Shown here: piece by piece, positions 54,889 through 63,585 of the stretch
Position numbering within the stretch: position 1 is the stretch's first letter
How the letters are laid out: each line of letters opens with the position of its first letter
DNA from: CAVXTT01 sp963764685
GTDB taxonomy: Bacteria; Bacteroidota; Ignavibacteria; Ignavibacteriales; Ignavibacteriaceae
Assembly: GCA_963764685.1 (NCBI GenBank)
Contig: CAVXTT010000021.1
Span: 248,001 to 312,000 of the forward strand
Length of the DNA stretch: 64,000 nt
Direction: 5' to 3'
Translations under genes and position numbers: made by a program
The notes under the pieces: model-generated
Databases searched by the model: none
What the model was told of the DNA's origin: nothing
What the model saw: the letters and a program-made list of their open reading frames with translations, nothing else

Positions 54889-56223
54889 TTGAATATAGCT
54901 GTTATTGGTACGGGGTATGTAGGATTGGTAACAGGAACCTGCTTTGCTGAGACCGGAAATAATGTAATATGCATAGATGTCGATGAAAACAAAGTAGCAA
55001 AGATGAAGAATGGGGAAATCCCGATTTATGAACCCGGACTTGAAATTCTATTCGAAAGAAATATCAAAAAGAACCGTCTTGAATTTTCTACTCATCTGCG
55101 TGAAGCTGTTCTTAAATCAAAAATAATATTCCTCTGCCTTCCCACCCCGCAGGGGGGAGACGGAAGTGCGGATCTTCAGTATGTCCTGGATGTTGCATCC
55201 GAGATCGGTAAGATATTCAGGGATGAGCCGCAGCTGGATTTTAAAGTGCTTGTAGATAAAAGCACTGTTCCTGTCGGTACAAGCGAAAAAGTAAGAGCTG
55301 CTGTTAAGAAATTTGCTCCTGATTTTAATTTTGATGTTGCCTCCAATCCTGAATTCCTGCGTGAGGGAATGGCTGTTGAAGATTTTATGAAACCGGAAAG
55401 GGTGGTTATAGGAACAAGCAGTGAACAGACAAAAGTTATTATTGATGAATTATATGAGCCGTTCGTCCGCTCGGGCAACCCGATCTACTATATGGACGAA
55501 AAGTCGGCAGAGATGACAAAGTATGCGGCAAATGCCTTCCTGGCAACTAAGATCTCCTTTATGAATGAGATCGCTAATTTGTGCGAGCTGACCGGTGCAC
55601 AGGTTGATAAAGTTAGAATCGGCATCGGGTCAGATACAAGGATCGGGAAAAGATTTTTATTTCCGGGTGTCGGCTATGGCGGCTCCTGCTTCCCCAAAGA
55701 TGTAATTGCCCTTGTTAATACTGCAAATGAAAACAAATATGATTTTAAGATCCTTAAATCTGTTATCGAAGTGAACAGGAAACAGGTTGAAAGATTTTAC
55801 GATAAAATTGAGCATCATTATAAGAGCAATATTAAAGGGAAGCATTTTGCTTTGTGGGGACTTGCATTCAAGCCCAACACAGATGATATGCGCGAAGCTC
55901 CTTCTATTAAGCTTGTAAGAAAACTCCTGCAGCAGGGAGCAGCTGTTACAGCGTATGATCCGGAAGCAATTGAAACAGCAAAGGTTGTATTTGGAGATAG
56001 TATCAACTATGCCGATGGAGCGTATAGCGCACTTGAAAATACGGATGCATTAATAATAGTAACCGAATGGAATGAGTTCAGGAATCCCGACTTTAATATT
56101 ATGAGAACCCGCTTGAAAGAACCCCTCATCTTTGACGGCAGGAACCTTTATGATGTTGAAAAAATGAAGGAAAGCGGGTTTACATATTATTCAATCGGCA
56201 GGACAAATGTGATCGCAAGCTAA
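54889..56223 (+). CDS. ugd: UDP-glucose 6-dehydrogenase
   Basis: Oxidises UDP-glucose to UDP-glucuronate, a precursor for acidic polysaccharides. The 444 residues fit. The NAD-binding start is NIAVIGTGYVGLVTGTCFAE, STVPVGTSEKV follows, the hinge helix is YAANAFLATKISFMNEIANL, and the catalytic cysteine is C267 in GVGYGGSCFPKDV. The start is TTG 54889 with AAGGAG 54878-54883 in front. It heads a rightward run with the nusG-like gene 1 base after its stop, linking precursor supply to transcription control. Confidence 0.95.
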   Translation: MNIAVIGTGYVGLVTGTCFAETGNNVICIDVDENKVAKMKNGEIPIYEPGLEILFERNIKKNRLEFSTHLREAVLKSKIIFLCLPTPQGGDGSADLQYVLDVASEIGKIFRDEPQLDFKVLVDKSTVPVGTSEKVRAAVKKFAPDFNFDVASNPEFLREGMAVEDFMKPERVVIGTSSEQTKVIIDELYEPFVRSGNPIYYMDEKSAEMTKYAANAFLATKISFMNEIANLCELTGAQVDKVRIGIGSDTRIGKRFLFPGVGYGGSCFPKDVIALVNTANENKYDFKILKSVIEVNRKQVERFYDKIEHHYKSNIKGKHFALWGLAFKPNTDDMREAPSIKLVRKLLQQGAAVTAYDPEAIETAKVVFGDSINYADGAYSALENTDALIIVTEWNEFRNPDFNIMRTRLKEPLIFDGRNLYDVEKMKESGFTYYSIGRTNVIAS

Positions 56224-56224
56224 A

Positions 56225-56758
56225 ATGGATCCTGATATCCGCATACCGGAAGTTCCTCATTGGTATGCGCTTTATACAAAACCGAGGAGTGAATTTAAAG
56301 CTTCGGCACAGCTTGACGGCGCTGATGTTGTTCATTACCTGCCGGTTTTCGAATCTTTAAGGAACTGGAGCGACCGGAAAAAGAAGATCATCGAACCTGT
56401 TCTTAAAGGCTATATTTTTATTTATGCCGATGAGAAACACCGGCTGCTGGCTCTTAAGCAGAGCTCGATCATAAGATGCATCAGCGATAAAGGACGTCCT
56501 GCCAGGATTCCGGAATGGCAGATAGAAAATCTTAAAATACTGCTTAATCATGGCTCTAAAGTAGCTGTCCAGGAAGGTATCTTTCCGGGAGATACGGTTC
56601 AGATTCTGGAAGGACCATTTAAAGGAATAATCGGAAAAATTATTTCCGGCGAGAATGAAAAAATGATTGCTGTCTGCATAGATCTACTGAACAGATCGGT
56701 GATAACACATTTGCCGTCAGACAGCAGGTTGAAAATTGTAAACAGGAGCAGCAGCTGA
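56225..56758 (+). CDS. Specialised NusG paralogue (UpxY/RfaH-like antiterminator)
   Basis: The 177 residues have an NGN domain (about 12-110), starting PHWYALYTKPRSEFKASAQL and containing the family's YLPVFESLRNWSDRKKKIIE and VLKGYIFIYAD. A KOW motif follows at about 118-150 (GIFPGDTVQILEGPFKGIIG). UpxY/RfaH-type proteins ride RNA polymerase and prevent termination in long polysaccharide operons. They usually sit at the head of the operon they control, whereas this one follows ugd and is far from the 21.6-28.4 kb cluster. A housekeeping NusG would normally be near rplK and secE. Confidence 0.9.
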   Translation: MDPDIRIPEVPHWYALYTKPRSEFKASAQLDGADVVHYLPVFESLRNWSDRKKKIIEPVLKGYIFIYADEKHRLLALKQSSIIRCISDKGRPARIPEWQIENLKILLNHGSKVAVQEGIFPGDTVQILEGPFKGIIGKIISGENEKMIAVCIDLLNRSVITHLPSDSRLKIVNRSSS

Positions 56759-56759
56759 A

Positions 56760-57763
56760 ATGCCTTCACAGTCCGCAATAAACACATTGAAAAAAGGGGA
56801 TAAGGTAGATCATTTCTTTATTCTTAAAAAAACAGAACTAAGGATAACCAAAACAAATAAAAAATATCTCCTGCTCGAGCTCGGTGATAAGAGCTCTACC
56901 CTCCCCTGCAATGTCTGGGATAATTTTGAGGATATCCATAAAAACTTTGCTTCCGGAGATCTTGTAAAGGTTGAAGGCGTTATAGATGAATTTATGGGTT
57001 CACCTCAACTTAAACTTTTATCAATTAGAATTGTAACCGGATCGGATAATGTTTCCTATTCTGATTTCCTGGGGAAATCAAAAAGAGATCCTGGTGAAAT
57101 GAGAAAAGAATTTACAGGAAGAATAAACGCGGATAAGGGATAATAATCTGAAATCCCTGATGCAGATTATTTTCAACGAAGATAATATGCGGCGGTTCTC
57201 GAATGCACCTGCCGGTAAGGCGTGGCACCATTCCTATATTCACGGATTGATCGAACATACACTTGAAATAATAAAGATATGCGACCTGATGTGCGACATT
57301 CACCCTGAAATTAATCGGGACCTTCTTATTGCTGGCGCAATGATGCACGATTACGGAAAGATCGAAGAAATAAAGTTTGAATCTTCATTTGAATATTCCG
57401 ATAAGGGAAAGCTTATAGGACATATTGTTCTTTCTGCTTTTGCGGTGCAGGAAAATGCTGCAAAGATCCCGGGATTTCCTGAAGAAATTAAAAACTGCCT
57501 GCTGCATATTGTATTAAGCCACCAGGGAAAGCTTGAATATGCATCCCCGGTGGTTCCCAAGACAATTGAAGCAATTGCTCTTTACCAGGCAGATGAGCTG
57601 AGCGCCAAGAGTAAATGCATACAAAGGTGCAATATCATCAGACGGCAACAGCGAGTCCCGATGGACAAAATATTTATCATTGATATCAACCGATCTTTAC
57701 AAGTATACTTCATCCCCCGACACAGCTGAAGAAAAAATAAATAATACTCTCTTCGAAAATTAA
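56760..57763 (+). CDS. YhaM-like 3'-5' exoribonuclease / HD-domain protein (two frameshifts)
   Basis: The intended protein is about 333 residues. The OB-fold nucleic-acid-binding domain is read first (56760-57143; LKKGDKVDHFFILKKTELRI, TLPCNVWDNFEDIHKNF). A slip near 57135 leads to NNLKSLMQIIFNEDNMRRFS and the HD domain, with KAWHHSYIHGLIEHTLEI and MMHDYGKIEE (57160-57729). A second slip near 57608 restores VNAYKGAISSDGNSESRW and a C-terminus to TAA 57761-57763. This OB-plus-HD order is that of YhaM, an RNase in Firmicutes. Starts 1 base after the NusG-like stop. Confidence 0.85.
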
Positions 57764-57772
57764 GGAGCTAAT

Positions 57773-58544
57773 ATGAAACGGATAGTTCTGCTCTGCCTTT
57801 TTTTATTTACCGGTACATTCTTATTTCCTCAAACAGTTCAGGACCTTATAAGTAAGAGGGGACAGTGCGTATTCCTCCTTCAATAACAAACTTGCCCTGG
57901 AATATTATCAGAAGGCTGAAAAGCAGAAAGCTGACGACTGGGAAGTGCTTTGGCGTCTCAGCAGGTCATATGTTGATCAGGCAGAAGATATGCCCGCAAA
58001 TAATGATGATCAGAAAGAAAAACAACTTGCAGTTTATGAAAAGGCATTGAACTATGCAGATAAATCAGTAAAGGCAGCTTCCGATCAGTCAACTGCTTAT
58101 ATCAGAAGAGCAATTGCAAACGGAAGGATAGCGTTATTCAAAGGTGTATTTTCAGTAGCGGGTGTAGTTGATAAGGTTAAAAATGATTGTGAGACCGCGA
58201 TAAAATTAGGCAACGGCGGAAGTTATACACAGGCGTTAAGTCATTATGTGCTGGGAAGGACTCACGCAAAGATCAGTGAAAAATGGGCGCCGGCAAGATC
58301 AGTTTTAGGATTGGGATGGGCAAATCTTGAAACGGGTATTAAAGAAATGAAGAAGGCTGCTGAAATTTATCCTGATTACAGGATGTTCTATTTCGATCTT
58401 GCTAAAGCGTATGTCGAAAATGATGAATATGATAAGGCCAAGGCATCTTTAAAGAAAGTAATGAGCAGCCCCGTCCGTCATAGGAACGATGATGCAGTTC
58501 TTTCCGATGCAAAGAAACTCTGGGAAGAGATAAAGGATGAATAA
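57773..58544 (+). CDS. Periplasmic TPR protein (one frameshift)
   Basis: ATG 57773 has AAGGAG in front and opens the signal peptide MKRIVLLCLFLFTGTFLFPQ. Near 57865 the frame slips. The following frame, from about 57870, gives YSSFNNKLALEYYQKAEKQK, then helical repeats (WEVLWRLSRSYVDQAEDMPA, KAAEIYPDYRMFYFDLAKAY) to 58544. About 256 residues in all. TPR proteins of this sort with a long helix near GVFSVAGVVDKVK resemble the regulator-of-microtubule-dynamics-like group. Overlaps the sirtuin gene by 8 bases. Confidence 0.8.
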
Positions 58545-59283
58545 ACCTCTGCTTGACAGAGCTGCACTGACAAGAATTATTACATCAGAAAAGATAGTGT
58601 TTTTTACAGGCGCCGGTATATCTGCCGAAAGCGGTATTCCTACATTCAGGGGGAAAGATGGATTGTGGAAGAAATTCAAACCGGAAGAGCTTGCAAATTT
58701 TGATGCATTCATAAAAAATCCTGAGCTTGTTTGGGAATGGTACAAATACCGGCAGCAGATAATAAGTAAAGCTATACCCAATGCAGGGCACACCGCAATA
58801 GCAGAGTTCCAGGATAATTTTCCCTCGGTTACTGTTATTACCCAGAATGTAGATAATCTTCATAAGCGTGCAGGGAGTAAAGTAATTTATGAACTGCACG
58901 GAAATATTGAAAGAAATTACTGCATCCGGTGCGGCAGAAGAGATCAGGTGATAAATGAAGAGCAGCTGCCTTTGTGTGAATGCGGCGGATTGGTACGCCC
59001 CGATGTAGTATGGTTTGGAGAAATGCTTCCGGAAGATCAATATATTGCCGCTGAAATTGCTGCTTCACAATCTGAGATCTTTTTTGTAGTTGGAACGTCG
59101 GCAGTTGTTTATCCAGCTGCGTCGCTTGTATTTACCGCAAAACGGATGAATGCCTTCATAATCGAAATAAACATTGAAGAAACAGAGGTAAGCAATGTTT
59201 CGGACAGATCATTTTTAGGGGAATCGGGGAAAGTATTGCCCCAGATCCTACAAGAGATTAAATCAGCTTTCCGGAATAACTGA
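58537..59283 (+). CDS. NAD-dependent sirtuin deacylase (SIR2 family, class III-like)
   Basis: Removes acyl groups from lysine using NAD. The 248 residues show GAGISAESGIPTFRGKDGLW at 25-44, TQNVDNLHKRAGS, catalytic H121 in ELHGN, zinc cysteines C129, C132, C147 and C149, and RPDVVWFGE. Y69 and R72 (YKYR) match the Y-x-x-R pair that in class III sirtuins binds succinyl or malonyl groups, so desuccinylase activity is likely in addition to deacetylation. The gene overlaps the TPR gene by 8 bases and the convergent marR gene by 21. Confidence 0.93.
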   Translation: MNKPLLDRAALTRIITSEKIVFFTGAGISAESGIPTFRGKDGLWKKFKPEELANFDAFIKNPELVWEWYKYRQQIISKAIPNAGHTAIAEFQDNFPSVTVITQNVDNLHKRAGSKVIYELHGNIERNYCIRCGRRDQVINEEQLPLCECGGLVRPDVVWFGEMLPEDQYIAAEIAASQSEIFFVVGTSAVVYPAASLVFTAKRMNAFIIEINIEETEVSNVSDRSFLGESGKVLPQILQEIKSAFRNN

Positions 59284-59730
59284 TTCTATTTTACTTAAGC
59301 CTACCAGCTTGCACAGCCGCTGAAGCTGCCGGTGATCCTCCTCGGTAAGCATACCAAGTTCTTTAACTACCTGTTCGACGTGGTGCGGAAAGACCTTATC
59401 CATTAATGATTTTCCCTGGCGTGTTACATGAATCGTGAAGTATCTCCTGTCCTCTCCCCTTTCCCTTCTTACCAGTCCCTGCTTTTCCAGATTATCAATT
59501 ACATGGGTAATATTGCCTCCGCTCTTTAATATTTTAACTCCAAGTTCACGCTGGCAGAGGGGTCCGATATGATAAAGTGCATCGAGTATCCCGAACTGGC
59601 TTTCCGTTAATCCCTTCTTAAAAATATACGAATTGATCCTGGCAGATACGGTTTCTGCTGCGCGTGCCAGTTTAATATATGTATCCAGTGCCAGCATCTC
59701 TTTTTTTGATCCCTTAAAATGTGTGCCCAT
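59263..59730 (-). CDS. MarR-family transcriptional regulator
   Basis: A 155-residue winged-helix protein. The recognition region is ILDALYHIGPLCQRELGVKI to NITHVIDNLEKQGLVRRERG and the wing is EDRRYFTIHVTRQG. MarR proteins typically sense small aromatic or thiol-oxidising compounds. Targets are not clear; no palindromic operator was recognised with confidence nearby. It lies 40 bases after the small membrane-protein gene, possibly in one unit. Confidence 0.9.
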   Translation of the reverse strand: MGTHFKGSKKEMLALDTYIKLARAAETVSARINSYIFKKGLTESQFGILDALYHIGPLCQRELGVKILKSGGNITHVIDNLEKQGLVRRERGEDRRYFTIHVTRQGKSLMDKVFPHHVEQVVKELGMLTEEDHRQLQRLCKLVGLSKIESVIPES

Positions 59731-59770
59731 ATTTACCTCTTAACTGAATGAACTCCTGACCGATAGAAGA

Positions 59771-60055
59771 TCAGTCAATCTTTCTTGGTGCCAAAAAGCC
59801 GATCACGGCAGTAAACAAAGCGGCGCCGATAATAGCCCAGATCACAGGAAACTCTATATCCTTAATTTTGATTACAAAGAAATCGGGCAGACCGAGCTCC
59901 TTTGCAAGCCAGGTACCTATTAAAGCCCCAATAAAACCAATAACAATAGAAAGCAGACATCCGCCGGCTGAAAATCCTGTGATTGCCTGTCCCAGACCTC
60001 CTGCAACAGCCGCAACGACCAGGAGGAGAATAACTTCCCAGAAAGACATAACCAC
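59771..60055 (-). CDS. GlsB/YeaQ/YmgE-family small membrane protein
   Basis: A 94-residue protein with three hydrophobic helices and the glycine-rich repeats of the transglycosylase-associated/YmgE family: VILLLVVAAVAGGLGQAITG, GGCLLSIVIGFIGALIGTWL, and WAIIGAALFTAVIGFL. Members are stress-related and of unclear function. AGGAGGTGG stands upstream as a strong ribosome site. Confidence 0.88.
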   Translation of the reverse strand: MVMSFWEVILLLVVAAVAGGLGQAITGFSAGGCLLSIVIGFIGALIGTWLAKELGLPDFFVIKIKDIEFPVIWAIIGAALFTAVIGFLAPRKID

Positions 60056-60286
60056 CTCCTAAAATTTTAACTATTGGTCTTTAAATAATACTAAAAGATA
60101 TTATTAATTGCTCTGAAGGTAAATAGTCTTCTGTTTTACTTTATTTTTTATCTCTTGTCACTTCATCATCCCTCTTCTCCACTAATTTTATTAAATTGGC
60201 ATATAAAATCTTTTTTGAATCGAATCAGTTAAGCCGGGATCAGATCCTGCAGAACAACCCAAATATTTAATCTGAAAGGAAAATCC

Positions 60287-60730
60287 TTGAAAATAGTAGT
60301 TGCAGCAGACCACGGGGGGTATGAGTTAAAAACCAAGATCATACAATGGCTGAATGAAGGTAACTATACAGTTGAAGATGCGGGAAATACAACATTTGAT
60401 GCCAAAGATGATTATCCTGATTTTACGATCAGGGCAGCCGAAATGGTATCAAAGGGGGAGGCTGAAAAAGGTATAATAGTCTGCGGCAGCGGAGTAGGAG
60501 CCTGCATAACGGCAAATAAGATCAAGGGGGTAAGGGCAAGTATCTGTCACGATATATATTCTGCACACCAGGGAGTAGAGCACGACGATATGAATGTTTT
60601 ATGTCTCGGTGCAAGGATTATCGGTGAAAATCTTGCAAAGGAACTTGTTACTGCCTTTGTTAATGCACGTTACGTTCCCGAAGAACGTTTTGAACGAAGA
60701 TTGAATAAAATAAAATTACTTGAAGAATAA
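60287..60730 (+). CDS. rpiB: Ribose-5-phosphate isomerase B
   Basis: Interconverts ribose 5-phosphate and ribulose 5-phosphate. The 147 residues are usual. KIVVAADHGGYELK opens the fold, C66 in VCGSGVGACITANKI is the probable catalytic base, and the histidine-rich YSAHQGVEHDDMNVLCLGAR binds the sugar. Start is TTG 60287, with GAAAGGA upstream. It lies 27 bases before tal-pgi, forming a pentose phosphate operon. Confidence 0.95.
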   Translation: MKIVVAADHGGYELKTKIIQWLNEGNYTVEDAGNTTFDAKDDYPDFTIRAAEMVSKGEAEKGIIVCGSGVGACITANKIKGVRASICHDIYSAHQGVEHDDMNVLCLGARIIGENLAKELVTAFVNARYVPEERFERRLNKIKLLEE

Positions 60731-60757
60731 AACCTCAAAGCAACAGGAGTTTAAAAA

Positions 60758-63541
60758 ATGAGCAATCCTCTGCTCGAACTTGCTAAATGCGGTCAAAGTG
60801 TCTGGCTCGATAATATAAACCGGGAGATACTGCAGAATGGTGCTCTGACGGGTCTGATAAAGAATTACGGTGTAACGGGGGTAACATCCAATCCTGCGAT
60901 ATTCCAGAAAGCAATGGCATCCGGTTCATTCTATGATGAACAAATGAAAGAAGTGTTGAATGAACATCCGGTGATCCCCACTGCGGGTCTTTATGAGGAA
61001 CTTGCCGTTAAGGACATCCAGGATACTGCCGATGCCTTGTTTTACATTTACAAATCCACCAAAGGAGCAGATGGATTTGTAAGCCTGGAAGTCTCCCCGG
61101 AGCTGGCTTATGATACTGAAAAAACTATTGAACACGCAAGGCGGCTGTTCAAAAAAGCAGCCCGCCCGAATGTGATGATAAAAATACCCGCAACTGCTGA
61201 AGGAATTCCTGCAATCAAACAAATGATCTCCGAGGGGGTAAATATCAATGTTACCCTGATCTTTTCTGATAAGGTCTATGAACAGGTGGTTGAGGCATTT
61301 ATTTCAGGGCTTGAAGAACGTCTGAATTCGGGAGAACGGATAGATAACATTGCTTCTGTTGCAAGTTTCTTCATCAGCAGGATCGATTCTTCTGTGGATA
61401 AAGAACTTGCAAAGATTAACAATAAAGATTTGGCGGGAAAGATTGCTATTGCCAATGCAAAGGTGGTTTATCAAAAAGCTAAAATATTATTCGGCAGTGA
61501 AAGGTTCCTGAAATTAAAGAATAAAGGAGCATCTCCTCAGCGGCTGCTCTGGGCAAGTACCGGAACAAAGAACCCTGCATATCCGGATACTCTTTACGTG
61601 GATGAACTGATCGGAGGAAATACCGTAAATACGATGCCTCCCGCTACTATGGAAGCCTTTAAGGACCACGGCAGACCGGTATTAAAGATTGAGGATGATG
61701 TAAAGGGTGCCCAGGCAGAACTTAACCGGCTTAAGGAATCGGGTATTGACCTGTATGATATAACAGCAAAGCTGACCCGGGAAGGGGTAACCCTGTTTCT
61801 TGATGCATATAATGATCTGATATCGGGACTGAGGAAGAAAAGAATCGCTATCGTTAAAGAGTTGAATACAAGTATAAAATACTTCCTTCCGGAAGAGATA
61901 AGTTCTAAAGCACATCAAAGAATGATAACCTGGGAGCAGCAGAATTTCGCAGAGAGATTCTGGAGAAAAGATTATTCCCTCTGGAAAAAAGATAAGAAGG
62001 AGGATGTTGAGCTCTCAAACAGGCTTGGCTGGCTTAAGCTTCCTGAAGAAATGAAAGATGAGGTTAACTCGCTTACGGATTTTGCTGATGAGGTTAAAAA
62101 GAAATTCGATACAGTATTTGTTCTCGGTATGGGGGGAAGCAGTCTTGCCCCGGAAGTCTTCTTTAAGGTTTTCGGTAAAAAGACCGGTTACCCTGAGCTG
62201 GTTGTTGTAGACAGTACTCATCCTGATACAATACAGGAAATATTTAATAAGTATAACATTCAAAAGAGCTTATTCATTGCAGCAAGTAAATCCGGCAGTA
62301 CGACCGAGACGATGTCATTCTATCATATTTTTTATGATGCAGTCTCGAAAGGAAAGAAGAATGCCGGGGATAATTTCGTTGCAATAACAGATGCCGGCAG
62401 TTCTCTTGAAAAATTAGCCAGGGAAAAGAAATTCTTAAAAATATTTACAACCCCCGGAGAGGTAGGCGGAAGGTATTCAGCTTTTACTTATTTCGGTCTT
62501 GTACCTGCAGCATTAATAGGAGTTGATACCGGGCTGCTGTTAAAGAAAGCCGGAGAGATGATGTATAAATGCGGGGAGCTGAATAAATTCAGCAATAATC
62601 CGGGCATACTTACGGGTGCTGTAATTGGTGAACTTGCAAAAGGGGGAATAGATAAGCTGACTTTCTTAACCTCTCCTGCTTTGTGCGGCTTCCCCGTATG
62701 GGTTGAACAGCTTATTGCTGAAAGCACCGGTAAAGAAGGCAAGGGAATACTCCCCGTTGCAGATGAACTTCCCGGCGCACCTGAAGCTTATGAAAAAGAC
62801 AGGGCTTTCGTGTATCTTAAACTCAGGAATGATAAATTTGAATATGATTCATTCATAGAGCAGCTGATTGCATCCGGATACCCGGTTATGATCATTGAAT
62901 TAAATGAGCTTTATGACCTGGCAAAGGAATTCTACAGATGGGAGATTGCTACTGCCGCAGCTGGTGCTGTCCTTGGTATAAATCCCTTCGACCAGCCTAA
63001 TGTACAGCTTGCAAAAACACTTGCCGGCAAGGCGATGAAATCGTTCTCGGAGACAGGTAAACTTCCGGCTGCTAAAATTCTTTTTGATGAGGATGGATTT
63101 TCTGTAACAGGAGATATGCACTCAAGGGATATCAAATCCCTACTGCAGGAGTTCTTTTCAAATGGAGACCAGCAGAGTTATGCTGCAATTATGGCTTTTA
63201 TTCCTTATACTAAAGGAACAGAACAGGCTCTGCAGAAATTAAGAGCTGCAATCAGAGATAAATACAAATTTGCCGTTACCTGCGGATACGGACCAAGATT
63301 TCTGCATTCAACAGGACAGCTGCACAAAGGAGATGCAGGTAAAGGACTTTTTATTCAGATCACTTCAGAAATTAAAAATGATCTTGCAGTACCTGAGACA
63401 AATTATACTTTAGGTACATTGATAACAGCACAGGCTCAGGGGGATTACGAAGCGTTATCAAATAACGGAAGGAAAGTGATAAGATTGAACTTACACAGCA
63501 GTATTGAGGAGCAGCTGAATAAATTAGTATCTCTTATTTGA
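60758..63541 (+). CDS. tal-pgi: Bifunctional transaldolase / glucose-6-phosphate isomerase
   Basis: A 927-residue fusion. Residues about 1-365 are transaldolase: GVTSNPAIFQKAM, the Schiff-base lysine K142 in MIKIPATAEG, LIFSDKVYEQVVEAFISG, and RLLWASTGTKNPAYPDTLY. Residues about 385-927 are glucose-6-phosphate isomerase: VFVLGMGGSSLAPEVF, AASKSGSTTETMSF, GGRYSAFTYFGLVPAALIG, and a C-terminal domain. It links non-oxidative pentose phosphate carbon to glycolysis in one polypeptide. The frame is uninterrupted. The ribosome site AACAGGAG precedes ATG 60758. Confidence 0.96.
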   Translation: MSNPLLELAKCGQSVWLDNINREILQNGALTGLIKNYGVTGVTSNPAIFQKAMASGSFYDEQMKEVLNEHPVIPTAGLYEELAVKDIQDTADALFYIYKSTKGADGFVSLEVSPELAYDTEKTIEHARRLFKKAARPNVMIKIPATAEGIPAIKQMISEGVNINVTLIFSDKVYEQVVEAFISGLEERLNSGERIDNIASVASFFISRIDSSVDKELAKINNKDLAGKIAIANAKVVYQKAKILFGSERFLKLKNKGASPQRLLWASTGTKNPAYPDTLYVDELIGGNTVNTMPPATMEAFKDHGRPVLKIEDDVKGAQAELNRLKESGIDLYDITAKLTREGVTLFLDAYNDLISGLRKKRIAIVKELNTSIKYFLPEEISSKAHQRMITWEQQNFAERFWRKDYSLWKKDKKEDVELSNRLGWLKLPEEMKDEVNSLTDFADEVKKKFDTVFVLGMGGSSLAPEVFFKVFGKKTGYPELVVVDSTHPDTIQEIFNKYNIQKSLFIAASKSGSTTETMSFYHIFYDAVSKGKKNAGDNFVAITDAGSSLEKLAREKKFLKIFTTPGEVGGRYSAFTYFGLVPAALIGVDTGLLLKKAGEMMYKCGELNKFSNNPGILTGAVIGELAKGGIDKLTFLTSPALCGFPVWVEQLIAESTGKEGKGILPVADELPGAPEAYEKDRAFVYLKLRNDKFEYDSFIEQLIASGYPVMIIELNELYDLAKEFYRWEIATAAAGAVLGINPFDQPNVQLAKTLAGKAMKSFSETGKLPAAKILFDEDGFSVTGDMHSRDIKSLLQEFFSNGDQQSYAAIMAFIPYTKGTEQALQKLRAAIRDKYKFAVTCGYGPRFLHSTGQLHKGDAGKGLFIQITSEIKNDLAVPETNYTLGTLITAQAQGDYEALSNNGRKVIRLNLHSSIEEQLNKLVSLI

Positions 63542-63585
63542 GATTAAAGTTTTGCACTGAACGATGATTTAATACTTAGGATTTG

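Noticed and set aside
58585..59040. 151-codon minus-strand frame
   Set aside because: Antisense shadow of the sirtuin gene, whose catalytic motifs are all present on the plus strand.
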